Assembly (NCBI RefSeq): GCF_014653155.1
Contig: NZ_BNAF01000004.1
Span: forward strand, 281,351 to 345,350
Direction of reading: 5' to 3'
DNA length: 64,000 nucleotides
DNA from: Sphingobacterium griseoflavum
Lineage (GTDB): Bacteria; Bacteroidota; Bacteroidia; Sphingobacteriales; Sphingobacteriaceae
Numbering within the stretch: position 1 is the stretch's first letter; each line of letters begins with the position of its first letter. The translations under genes were made by a program, and so were the position numbers. Below the pieces are notes generated by a model, which was given only the letters and a program-made list of their open reading frames with translations, ran no database searches and had not been told where the DNA came from. Positions 42,681 through 51,525 of the stretch are shown one piece after another.

Positions 42681-44369
42681 ATGATAAAAAAAACCATGAA
42701 TGCGCTGAAATTTTCCCTCCTTTTTGTGGGAGTGGGTGTTTTTTTCTTACTGATGCCCCGTTACACGATTGCGCAGATGCAGCAAACATCACCGCGGATC
42801 ATCAACATTGTCAATTTCATCAGGCAGACCGATTATCGCGTTCAACATGCAGATAGCCTATTGTTCGATGCGACAGAGAAGCAAGTGGCGCTGATGAAGC
42901 ACTATAAGTTTCCTGGAACCTTTTTGCTGCAGTACGATGCCCTAATCAACCCCAAGTACCAGCAACTTTTAAAAGAGAAACTGGGGTCGGATTCCGAGAT
43001 CGGGGCATGGTGGGAAATTACCCAGCCCCATGTAGAGGCTGCCGGTATTGCCTGGCGAGGGCGGCACCGCTGGGTGTCAACGGCCAATATTGCTTTCACG
43101 ACAGGATATACGCCGCAGGAACGTGAAAAGCTGGTGGATGTCTACATGGTGAAGTTCAAGGAAATATTCGGCACTTATCCCAAATCTGTCGCCTCATGGT
43201 TCATTGACGCACATTCGCTGGCGTACATGCACGAGAAATATGGAATCGTTGCTTCTGCAAACTGCAAGGATCAGGTAGGAACGGACGGGTACACCCTATG
43301 GGGCGGATATTGGAACCAGACGTATTATCCCAGCAGGAAAAACGCGTACATGCCCGCTCAGAACAAAGAAAGCCAAATTCCGGTTCCCATCTTTAGGATG
43401 CTGGGCAGCGACCCTATCTATCAATACGATAAGGGGGTAGGTACCACCGGACAGGGCGTGATCTCGCTGGAGCCTGTTTACCGGGATGGCTGGATGGACA
43501 GGCGCTGGACGACGTTTTTCCTCGATGCCATCGTCAACCGGCCCAGCCTGGCCTTCAATTATGCGCAGGCGGGCCAGGAAAATTCGTTCACCTGGAAGGA
43601 GATGCGGGCCGGACTGGAAATGCAGTTCCCGTTATTGGATTCCTTGCGGAGGGCCAAGAGGATCAGGATCGAAACATTGGCGCAGTCTGGAACCTGGTTC
43701 AAGAGCCAGTTTGCAACTACTCCTGCAACAGCCGTAACGGCTGTGGAAGATTACCGAGACCAGGGAAACAAGAGTGTTTGGTACAACAGCCGTTACTACC
43801 GCGCAAATCTGTTTTGGGAGAGCGATGCTTTCCGCTTCAGGGATATCCATCTATTTGACGAAGACCTAGCATCCGATTACCTGGCACAGCCGGGTACGGG
43901 CGGACAGTTCTTTTATTATACTATACCGGTGGTGGACGGATTTTTCTGGAGCACAAAAGAGGAAAGAGCCGGATTACGCATCGTGCAAACCAACCAAAGG
44001 GGTGAGCGGCTGGAACTCAATTTGGCGAACCCCGAAATCATTGAAAAGTCAAGGGACGTACTGGAGGTCTGCGGAACGGACCATCAGGACAATGTTTTTG
44101 TGATCACGCTCAAAGAAGGATCGATTGACGTGGTGCGCAAGTCGGGTAAAACGAACCTGAAATGGAGCTTGGCATTATATGTTCCGGCAGCGCGACAATC
44201 GGAATTGCCGTTCGATTCAAGTACGGCTAAGCAGATCAGGGGTAGGTTTAAAGGCCACGCCTTCCAGCTGAAGCTGCAGCGCGGCACCCTGCGGCAAGAT
44301 AAAGTAGGGGGTGTCGTTTTCAATATTGAACCATCCAGGGATAAAATTACGTTGATCACAAAAAAATAA
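42681..44369 (+). CDS. DUF3863/DUF3864-type secreted protein with polysaccharide-deacetylase-like fold
   Basis: From ATG 42681 the protein is 562 residues with an N-terminal signal segment (about 1-35, LLFVGVGVFFLLMPRYTIAQ). The front half resembles the NodB-like (deacetylase) barrel seen in DUF3863: RIINIVNFIRQTDYR, FPGTFLLQYDAL, GAWWEITQPHVE, SVASWFIDAHSL (about 165-195) and YGIVASANCKDQ. The back half is beta-rich. DUF3863 proteins occur in Bacteroidota PULs and their activity is not described to my knowledge. The GH78 gene follows after 123 bp, so the two probably act on the same glycan. Confidence 0.72.
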   Translation: MIKKTMNALKFSLLFVGVGVFFLLMPRYTIAQMQQTSPRIINIVNFIRQTDYRVQHADSLLFDATEKQVALMKHYKFPGTFLLQYDALINPKYQQLLKEKLGSDSEIGAWWEITQPHVEAAGIAWRGRHRWVSTANIAFTTGYTPQEREKLVDVYMVKFKEIFGTYPKSVASWFIDAHSLAYMHEKYGIVASANCKDQVGTDGYTLWGGYWNQTYYPSRKNAYMPAQNKESQIPVPIFRMLGSDPIYQYDKGVGTTGQGVISLEPVYRDGWMDRRWTTFFLDAIVNRPSLAFNYAQAGQENSFTWKEMRAGLEMQFPLLDSLRRAKRIRIETLAQSGTWFKSQFATTPATAVTAVEDYRDQGNKSVWYNSRYYRANLFWESDAFRFRDIHLFDEDLASDYLAQPGTGGQFFYYTIPVVDGFFWSTKEERAGLRIVQTNQRGERLELNLANPEIIEKSRDVLEVCGTDHQDNVFVITLKEGSIDVVRKSGKTNLKWSLALYVPAARQSELPFDSSTAKQIRGRFKGHAFQLKLQRGTLRQDKVGGVVFNIEPSRDKITLITKK

Positions 44370-44492
44370 CGAAGCAGCGCTTAGGTAGCCATATAGCGCA
44401 GCATGACGCATAGATTCGTTTTTATAAAAAATGGTATCTTAGGTGGGTGGGCTGCTGATCCCATGAAATTTCTGAAATTTAACGATATATAT

Positions 44493-47156
44493 ATGATAGA
44501 CATACTGCAGGCGAAGCAAGTACTCGTGCTGTTAGCCTTTACTCTTTTTGGCCATTCGCTGTCTGCTAATGCTTCGAAGAATGCCGCAAGACCCGTAGAT
44601 CTGAAGGTCGAGCACCTGACAAGCCCCTTGGCCGTCGACCTATCGGATCCACGGTTGATGTGGCGGATGGACGATGACCGTAACGGAGCGAGGCAGCGCG
44701 CCTATAGGATCGTAGTTGGAGAAGACTCTACCGAGGTTTCAACAGGCCATGGAAGCGAATGGGACACGGACAAGGTCCGGGCCGACGATCAATTGGTCAC
44801 CTACCGCGGAAACGCGTTAAAGCCATTGCGGAGATATTTTTGGAAAGTATGGGTCTGGGACAAAGATGGTGTGCCAAGTTCGTCTGCGGTATCGGTTTTC
44901 GAAACCGGCATGATGGGAATCGGCAGCTGGCAGGGTACTTGGATCAGCGATCACCATGATATCGACTACAAAAAGGCGCCCTACTTTAGGAAGGAGTTTG
45001 AGGCCGGAAAAAAGGTTAAATACGCGCGGGCCTATATTGCCGTGGCGGGTCTCTATGAACTCTCACTCAATGGAAAGCGAGTTGGAAACCACCGTTTGGA
45101 CCCTATGTACACCCGTTTTGATCGACGTACGCTGTACGTTGCACATGATGTGACCAATCTTATCCAACAGGGGGCCAACGCGTTGGGCGTAGTTTTGGGG
45201 AATGGTTGGTATAATCACCAATCGCTCGCGGTTTGGGATTTCCATAACGCACCATGGCGCGCACGGCCGACATTCTGCATGGATCTCCGGATTGTATACG
45301 AAGATGGAACAACCGAAACCATCGTTTCTGGAAGCGATTGGAAAACCTCTACCGGACCGATTACGTTCAACAGTATCTATACGGCCGAACATTACGATGC
45401 ACGGTTGGAGCAAGTGGGCTGGGATCAGCCAGGCTTCAACGCAGCCTCGTGGGAAGGCGTCCGCTACCGTAGCGTGCCCTCCCAACAGGTTGTCTCCCAA
45501 CTGATGCAGCCCATCCGGCTAGTACGCTCGTATGTTCCAAAATCAATGAAAAAGTTCGATGACCAGACCTATGTGTTTGACATGGGACAGAATATGGCTG
45601 GGGTGACCAAAATCAAGGTAAAAGGAAAGGAAGGCACCGTGCTGAAGATCAAACATGGGGAACGCCTTTTCCAAAACGGACGTTTAGACCTGTCGAACAT
45701 TGACGTATATTTCCGGGGCGACAAGGATTCTGACCCGTTTCAGACCGATCTGTTGATACTGAGCGGTAGGAAGGAGGATGAATTCATGGCCAAATTCAAC
45801 TACAAGGGGTTCCGATATGTGGAAATTACCAGCAGCGAACCGATTGAACTGCATGAGGAAAACCTGACGGCCTATTTTATGCATAGCGATGTACAGCCGG
45901 TCGGTCAAGTGGAGACATCCTCGGCATTGGTGAATTCGTTGTGGGAGATTACCAATAATGCCTACCTGTCGAATCTCATGGGCTATCCAACAGACTGTCC
46001 GCAGCGTGAAAAAAATGGCTGGACGGGCGATGGACACCTCGCGATAGAAACGGCGCTGTATAACTTTGACGGCATTACCGTCTACGAAAAGTGGCTCGCC
46101 GACCATCGGGATGAGCAGCAGCCGAATGGGGTTTTGCCCGACATTGTCCCGACCGGTGGATGGGGGTATGGAACAGCCAATGGGTTGGATTGGACAAGCA
46201 CCATAGCCATTATCCCGTGGGAGGTGTACAGATATTATGGAGACGCACGACTTTTGCGCGATTGCTATGAAAACATAAAACGCTATGTGGACTATGTAGT
46301 ACGCATCAGTCCCAATGGGCTGACCACATTTGGACGAGGGGATTGGGTGCCTGTAAAATCGACCTCTAATCTGGAACTCACATCTTCTACTTATTTCTAT
46401 ACCGATGCGGTGATTCTCGCACGGGCGGCCAAATTATTTGGGAAAAGAGCAGATTACGAAAAATATACCGCATTAGGGCAAAAAATTAAGGATGCGATCA
46501 ACGAAAAGTATCTGAACCGTGAAACAGGAATATATGCGGACGGTAGCCAAACGGAGTTGAGCGTTCCCCTGCATTGGGGTATTGTGCCTGAGGAGATGAA
46601 GGCAAAGGTCGCAGCCAACCTCAACGAGAAAGTGATAGCGTCTAATTATCACCTCGATGTCGGCGTTTTGGGGGCGAAGGCGCTGTTGAATGCATTGAAC
46701 GATAACGGTTATGCAGAATCTGCATACAAAGTCGCCGTGCAGGATCGCTATCCCTCTTGGGGCTGGTGGGCCGTGAATGGCGCCACGACATTACTGGAAA
46801 ACTGGGATCTAGATGCCAAGAGAGATATCTCGGATAACCATATGATGTTTGGCGAGATCGGAGGCTGGTTCTTCAAATCGATTGGCGGTATCTTACCCGA
46901 TTCGGATCGCCCGGGCTTCAAGCACATCATTTTGCGCCCTATATTTCCGCAAACCTTGGACCATTCGATGGTCTCGCACACCGCTATGTACGGGACGATT
47001 GTTTCCAAATGGCAGAAAAAAGGAAAGGTTATCTCCTACGAAGTATGTGTGCCTGCAAACTCCACGGCAACCCTTTATATGCCAAGCAATGTGGAAGATA
47101 GAAAAGAAGTGAAGTTGGAAGCAGGGATGCATCAATTCGCGTTAAGATTAAAATAG
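44493..47156 (+). CDS. GH78 alpha-L-rhamnosidase
   Basis: From ATG 44493 the protein is 887 residues; the signal peptide runs to about residue 25 (FGHSLSANA). ATGs at 44403 and 44463 would add leader residues that spoil the signal. Domains in order: N-terminal beta-sandwich (VDLKVEHLTSPLAVDLSDPR), a Bac_rhamnosid_N-like domain (KVKYARAYIAVAGLYELSLN), concanavalin-like part, the (alpha/alpha)6 catalytic barrel from about 500 with PTDCPQREKNGWTGDGHLAI (Asp/Glu catalytic region), and a C-terminal beta-sandwich (KHIILRPIFPQTLDHSMVSH). It should release terminal alpha-L-rhamnose. First block of the PUL. Confidence 0.95.
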   Translation: MIDILQAKQVLVLLAFTLFGHSLSANASKNAARPVDLKVEHLTSPLAVDLSDPRLMWRMDDDRNGARQRAYRIVVGEDSTEVSTGHGSEWDTDKVRADDQLVTYRGNALKPLRRYFWKVWVWDKDGVPSSSAVSVFETGMMGIGSWQGTWISDHHDIDYKKAPYFRKEFEAGKKVKYARAYIAVAGLYELSLNGKRVGNHRLDPMYTRFDRRTLYVAHDVTNLIQQGANALGVVLGNGWYNHQSLAVWDFHNAPWRARPTFCMDLRIVYEDGTTETIVSGSDWKTSTGPITFNSIYTAEHYDARLEQVGWDQPGFNAASWEGVRYRSVPSQQVVSQLMQPIRLVRSYVPKSMKKFDDQTYVFDMGQNMAGVTKIKVKGKEGTVLKIKHGERLFQNGRLDLSNIDVYFRGDKDSDPFQTDLLILSGRKEDEFMAKFNYKGFRYVEITSSEPIELHEENLTAYFMHSDVQPVGQVETSSALVNSLWEITNNAYLSNLMGYPTDCPQREKNGWTGDGHLAIETALYNFDGITVYEKWLADHRDEQQPNGVLPDIVPTGGWGYGTANGLDWTSTIAIIPWEVYRYYGDARLLRDCYENIKRYVDYVVRISPNGLTTFGRGDWVPVKSTSNLELTSSTYFYTDAVILARAAKLFGKRADYEKYTALGQKIKDAINEKYLNRETGIYADGSQTELSVPLHWGIVPEEMKAKVAANLNEKVIASNYHLDVGVLGAKALLNALNDNGYAESAYKVAVQDRYPSWGWWAVNGATTLLENWDLDAKRDISDNHMMFGEIGGWFFKSIGGILPDSDRPGFKHIILRPIFPQTLDHSMVSHTAMYGTIVSKWQKKGKVISYEVCVPANSTATLYMPSNVEDRKEVKLEAGMHQFALRLK

Positions 47157-47157
47157 T

Positions 47158-47195
47158 TTTGGTGGTTAGCTTTGTTGTAAAGGCTAACCACCAAA
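47158..47195 (+). terminator. 13-bp perfect hairpin after GH78
   Basis: TTTGGTGGTTAGC (47158-47170) pairs perfectly with GCTAACCACCAAA (47183-47195); 12-nt loop with a further partial stem. It begins just after the GH78 stop. No T-run follows on either strand, so it may mark a processed 3' end rather than a Rho-independent stop. Confidence 0.55.
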
Positions 47196-47451
47196 TAACT
47201 GCCGACTAAAAAACGGAAGAAATTGAGTAATTGTACAGTAGCATATCGACACGCAAAACCCGACGAATCGCTGTGCGACCTTATCGAAAGTTTTTGGATG
47301 TTACATAACTTTGGATAGGATTTGGATAACTGGACAGGACTTGGATAATACGACGCCAAAAACAGTGAAGCCTGAACCGGACAGACAATTGTATTGGAAA
47401 CGCGAGATAAACGCTGAAGGCATTTTATTATATCCGCTGCCTTTGGTGCTA

Positions 47452-48357
47452 CTACACAAGTGTTAGGTTTTTTTTGTAATATGATGGATTTACTTGCATA
47501 CTTTTCTTGAAGCACTTGGAAAAGTGAAAGCGATCAGCAAACCCACATTCGTGGGCTATTTCATCAATATTTTTGTCGCTGTGATGTATTAAATCAAGTG
47601 CCTTTTCAATTTTCTTTTTTGCCAAGTACTGTTGAATAGTTACTCCTGTACAATTTTTAAAAAGGCGAGCAAAAGAATTGGGAGCCATGTTGACCATGTT
47701 TGCAAACTCTTGATTCGATAAGGATCGGTTTTTGTTTTGTTCGATAAATTTCATGACCAAGGATATCCTTTGGTCTATCGGGTAGGCCTGAGGAAGGATG
47801 CTTTCTATTTGAAGCAGGCAGGAGCTGATAAATGCATTGATCTTAAGACAGTGGAAGAAACTGAAGTGATTTTCCCGGATGCAAGTTTGTATAATCTGTT
47901 CCAACAGGATTTCTTGTTCTGCATTTTTTTTTAATGCATAGATTCCAGGTTTCGCATAATCCATAGGAAACCCCAACGTGAAGTGTATGAACAAGTGATC
48001 CACTTTGCCGCAAGAACCTATCGACTGTATATCATCATTTAGCATAAATTTTCGTCCAGCAATATTTTCAAAGGTCCCCGGTTTTTCTGCATCGTGTAAG
48101 AAGCCCGTAAATGCTGTGTTTGGTGGAATAATCACCAGCGTATTTTCATTAAGCAAGATGAGCTGATTCTGAAAAATTATTTTAGCACCTTCGATGTAAT
48201 TGTAATAGATACGCCAAAATGGAACCGATAGATCGAAGCAATCCCATTCGTCCAATATCCAATATCGGCAACATAATAATTTAATATTAATTTCCTTAAA
48301 TTTCTGCTTGGTATCCGATGGATCTATTTTTATTTTCTCTGGAACTCTCCTAATCAT
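47452..48357 (-). CDS. AraC-family regulator, likely controller of the PUL
   Basis: The 301-residue protein has an N-terminal cupin-like sensing half (LILLNENTLVIIPPNTAFTG, about 70-90) and a C-terminal AraC DNA-binding domain (about 195-295): LSNQEFANMVNMAPNSFARL, then FKNCTGVTIQQYLAKKKIEK and NIDEIAHECGFADRFHFSKC. The cupin half suggests a sugar ligand. It sits between the two plus-strand PUL blocks and divergent to the second, with direct repeats just upstream of its start. PULs more often use a hybrid two-component or ECF/anti-sigma sensor; none is present here, so this is the best candidate controller. Confidence 0.9.
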   Translation of the reverse strand: MIRRVPEKIKIDPSDTKQKFKEINIKLLCCRYWILDEWDCFDLSVPFWRIYYNYIEGAKIIFQNQLILLNENTLVIIPPNTAFTGFLHDAEKPGTFENIAGRKFMLNDDIQSIGSCGKVDHLFIHFTLGFPMDYAKPGIYALKKNAEQEILLEQIIQTCIRENHFSFFHCLKINAFISSCLLQIESILPQAYPIDQRISLVMKFIEQNKNRSLSNQEFANMVNMAPNSFARLFKNCTGVTIQQYLAKKKIEKALDLIHHSDKNIDEIAHECGFADRFHFSKCFKKSMQVNPSYYKKNLTLV

Positions 48358-48368
48358 AGCGTGTTTAT

Positions 48369-48434
48369 TTGGTACATATAATGGTTGAATTGGTATATCG
48401 ATACTTCAAATTTTATTTAGGTACTTTATATCGA
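48369..48434. promoter_or_regulatory. candidate AraC-type operator repeats
   Basis: TTGGTACAT at 48369 and TTGGTATAT at 48390 are direct repeats exactly 21 bp (two helical turns) apart, the spacing of AraC half-sites. TATATCGA also occurs twice, at 48394 and 48427, 33 bp apart. The group lies 12-80 bp upstream of the araC-like start and in the divergent spacer of the PUL. Confidence 0.4.
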
Positions 48435-48503
48435 CAATTTAAACGCTATATACAATTATAAGTTAGGAAAAAAAAGTAATAACATTTTAGTAAACAAAAT
48501 GTG

Positions 48504-48538
48504 ACATAAAGTCTCCCCTTGCTTTGGAGTTTTTATGT
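48504..48538. repeat. inverted repeat in the PUL divergent spacer
   Basis: ACATAAAGTCTCC (48504-48516) faces GGAGTTTTTATGT (48526-48538), matching at 11 of 13 positions with a 9-nt loop. It lies about 90 bp before the BNR_4 gene, and could be an operator or leader hairpin of the second PUL block. Confidence 0.5.
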
Positions 48539-48629
48539 TGGTTGTTTATGACTAACGTGTAATGGGAGACCTTTCGGTTTTCTGTAGCTTATTACCATTT
48601 TTATAAAGCCGCTAACGAATTTAAACACT

Positions 48630-50084
48630 ATGAAATTACCTCTTACATTAACCCATTTTACCTCGTTTTTGCTAATTTTTTTTAGCTATTGCGTGGTCGC
48701 ACAGCAATCAAAACCTGTTGCCAAGACTATTTTAAATACGAAAGCTAACGGATTTAAAGGTATCTGGTATATGATCCAGCCAACGGGAAATGAATACGCA
48801 TTTAAGTACAGTGGTGGTCTAGGAACTTATCCTGCTAATCACAGGCCGTTTGCGATATACGTTAAAGAGGCTAACAAGACATTCTTCTGTTATGGAGGTA
48901 CGGACGAGAACAATAGTACGCTGCTGCACAGCGTGTCCTATTATGACCATCGTACAAAGAAAGTCGCCAATCCGACTATCGTGCTTGACAAGAAGACCGT
49001 TGATGCACATGACAATCCAGTAATATCCATCGATGCGGAGGGATACGTATGGATATTTTCTACCTCGCATGGTGTGGAGAGGCCCTCTTACATCTCCCGC
49101 TCGAAAAGACCATATGACATCGAGGAGTTCGAGCTGGTCGAGGCGACGGAACTGGTCGGAGGCGTTAAAAAGCCATTTACCAATTTCTCCTATTTTCAGG
49201 TGTATCATGATAAAAATAAGGGCTTCCTAGCGCTTTTTTCTAGGTACGATGCCAAACACCGCCGCGTAATCGGTTACAATACCAGTAAAGATGGCAAAAA
49301 TTGGGATGAGTGGAAGGTATTGGCAAATATTGAAGGCGGGCACTACCAAGTGAGCGCGTTGGCAGGCAATAAGATTGGTGTCGCTTTTGATTTTCATCCT
49401 AATGGTAAGGGGCTCGACTACCGAACTAATCTCTATTATTTGGAGAGCTCGGACTGGGGACAGTCTTGGCACACCGTAGACCAACAATTGCTGGACGGCC
49501 CGTTGACCGAGCGCGAGAATATTGCGCTCGTGCAGGATTTTACGACCGATAAGCTCAACAACTACCTGTTGGACATCAATTTCGATGAAAAGGGCAATCC
49601 GTTGATTCTCTCGGTTACCAGCAAAGGTCCGCAGCCTGGTCCGCAGAACGGAACACGGGACTGGCACCTGTTTCATTTGGAACAGAAATCTCGTAAGTGG
49701 ATTAATACTGTAGTTACCTCTTCGGACAGCAATTACGATATGGGCTCCATCTATAACGAAGGCAACGGTAAGTTGCGCATCATTGGACCAACAGAAACCG
49801 GTCCGCAGGCGTTCAACCCCGGAGGAGAGATTGCCGCCTGGGTTAGCAAGGATGCTGGTAGCCGTTGGACCCGTGAAAAGCTATTGACAAGGAAAAGTGC
49901 GCGTAACCACAGCTACGTTCGACGGCCAAACAATGCCAGCGGAGACTTCTACGGCCTATGGGCAGATGGGGATGGTCGGAAGGAGTCGAAATCCTACATC
50001 TATTTTACCAACAGGAAGGGCGAAGTTTTCAGGCTTCCAAGTAGCGGGACTACAGAATTCCTAACCCCCGAAAAGTTGAGGTAG
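48630..50084 (+). CDS. secreted BNR_4-type seven-bladed beta-propeller, candidate polysaccharide lyase or rhamnosidase
   Basis: The 484-residue protein has a signal peptide (1-24, FFSYCVVAQQ). The mature part shows BNR_4 features: KGIWYMIQPTGNEYAFKYSG, DAHDNPVISIDAEGYVWIFS (about 120-140), TSHGVERPSYISRS, YFQVYHDK and GGHYQVSALAGNKIGVAFDF. The propeller group with this layout includes PL24/PL25 ulvan lyases and GH145 enzymes acting on L-rhamnose-alpha-1,4-glucuronate, according to published work as I recall it. The HDNP histidine and the GGHY histidine are plausible active-site residues. With a GH88 gene 39 bp downstream, a lyase that leaves an unsaturated uronate is an attractive reading; a hydrolase is the alternative. 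Confidence 0.75.
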   Translation: MKLPLTLTHFTSFLLIFFSYCVVAQQSKPVAKTILNTKANGFKGIWYMIQPTGNEYAFKYSGGLGTYPANHRPFAIYVKEANKTFFCYGGTDENNSTLLHSVSYYDHRTKKVANPTIVLDKKTVDAHDNPVISIDAEGYVWIFSTSHGVERPSYISRSKRPYDIEEFELVEATELVGGVKKPFTNFSYFQVYHDKNKGFLALFSRYDAKHRRVIGYNTSKDGKNWDEWKVLANIEGGHYQVSALAGNKIGVAFDFHPNGKGLDYRTNLYYLESSDWGQSWHTVDQQLLDGPLTERENIALVQDFTTDKLNNYLLDINFDEKGNPLILSVTSKGPQPGPQNGTRDWHLFHLEQKSRKWINTVVTSSDSNYDMGSIYNEGNGKLRIIGPTETGPQAFNPGGEIAAWVSKDAGSRWTREKLLTRKSARNHSYVRRPNNASGDFYGLWADGDGRKESKSYIYFTNRKGEVFRLPSSGTTEFLTPEKLR

Positions 50085-50123
50085 CTGGCGTTAACATTTA
50101 GGCAATACCAAAATAAATAAACC

Positions 50124-51338
50124 ATGAAAAAATTACATCTTTTAATACTCTTTTTTATAGCGATGATCTTGCCTACTGAGCTGGTTCATGCGCAGGAAAA
50201 ATTCAGCATAGAGAGGGCGGACGCCTGTTTACAGCTGGCCGTAGAACAGATTAAAGTGCTCGCGGATCGCTCAGCTGATGGAATGCTGCCCAAAACTTTT
50301 GATAAGGGCAAGAATTTCGATTCGGAATCGGGCTGGTGGACATCGGGCTTCTATCCCGGAACCCTTCTCTATTTATACGAATATTCCGGAGAGCAGTCAT
50401 TGCTTCGCATGGCCAAGCAAAAACTGCTGCTGCTCGAAAAGGAGAAGTATAATACGACCACACACGATCTGGGCTTTATGCTATACTGCAGCTTTGGCAA
50501 TGCAATGCGGATCACGGGCGATACGGCGGCGTATAGGGAGATCCTTCTGAAGGGCGCGGAATCTTTGGCCACGCGTTATAGTCCTATCACCAAGGCTATA
50601 CGCTCTTGGGACTTCGATAACTTCCCGGTGATCATTGACAATATGATGAACCTTGAATTTCTGAACAGTGCTTCCCGGTTAAGCGGTGATAAGCGCTTTG
50701 CCGACATTTCCGTTATGCACGCCAATACCACCATGCGGAACCACTACCGGAGAGATTATAGCTGTTACCATGTGGTAGATTATGATCCCAAAACAGGAAA
50801 TGTAATAAAGAAAAAAACAAATCAAGGGGCCTTTGATGAGTCGGCATGGGCACGCGGGCAGGCATGGGGTCTGTATGGATATACGATGATGTATAGAGAT
50901 ACGGGCGATAGGAAGTATCTGGCATTCGCCAAAAAGATCGCTAGCTATATGCTTAAGCATCCCAATATGCCAAAAGACTTGATCACTTATTGGGATTACG
51001 ATGCGCCGGATCTTCCTGCTGATAGTAAATATGGGAAATATGCTGATTACCGAGATGCCTCAACAGCTTCATTGACCGCCTCGGCGCTACTCGAACTGTC
51101 GACAATGGTGAAAGGCAAGCTCTCTCGGTACTACAGGGAAACGGCCGAGCAAATTCTGTATAACTTGTCTACCGACCGCTACACAGCAAAGCATGGCACC
51201 AACGGAGGTTTTCTGCTAAAACATAGTGTCGGTTCTATACCGCATAATAGTGAAGTGGACGTTCCGCTGACCTACGCAGATTATTACTATGTCGAGGCTT
51301 TGATGCGTTATAAAGACTACTACCATGCATTAAAATGA
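50124..51338 (+). CDS. GH88-family unsaturated glucuronyl hydrolase
   Basis: The 404-residue protein has a signal peptide (1-24, LPTELVHAQ) and an (alpha/alpha)6 barrel with GH88 signatures: GWWTSGFYPGTLLYLYEYSG (about 72-91), THDLGFMLYCSFGNA (Asp about 115), FPVIIDNMMNLEFL (second Asp about 172) and WARGQAWGLYGYTMMYRDTG (about 240-259). GH88 enzymes hydrate the 4,5-double bond of uronate residues left by polysaccharide lyases, freeing the sugar. Its presence implies that a lyase acts upstream, most simply the BNR_4 protein encoded just before it. Confidence 0.93.
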   Translation: MKKLHLLILFFIAMILPTELVHAQEKFSIERADACLQLAVEQIKVLADRSADGMLPKTFDKGKNFDSESGWWTSGFYPGTLLYLYEYSGEQSLLRMAKQKLLLLEKEKYNTTTHDLGFMLYCSFGNAMRITGDTAAYREILLKGAESLATRYSPITKAIRSWDFDNFPVIIDNMMNLEFLNSASRLSGDKRFADISVMHANTTMRNHYRRDYSCYHVVDYDPKTGNVIKKKTNQGAFDESAWARGQAWGLYGYTMMYRDTGDRKYLAFAKKIASYMLKHPNMPKDLITYWDYDAPDLPADSKYGKYADYRDASTASLTASALLELSTMVKGKLSRYYRETAEQILYNLSTDRYTAKHGTNGGFLLKHSVGSIPHNSEVDVPLTYADYYYVEALMRYKDYYHALK

Positions 51339-51525
51339 GACTGTTATGCAAGTCAAATACCAGTCTGCTTTGGGGTTGGCATCCGCCCGTGCGGCTGTCG
51401 GACTTGCCCGATAATTTACCTGTGGATAGATTGCTTCGCGCGTCCTTCGCGTGCTAAGCTCATGAGGGTAATTTAAATCGAGAACACGATCTGATGAACC
51501 GTAAGGAGAATGAACAAAAAAAATT

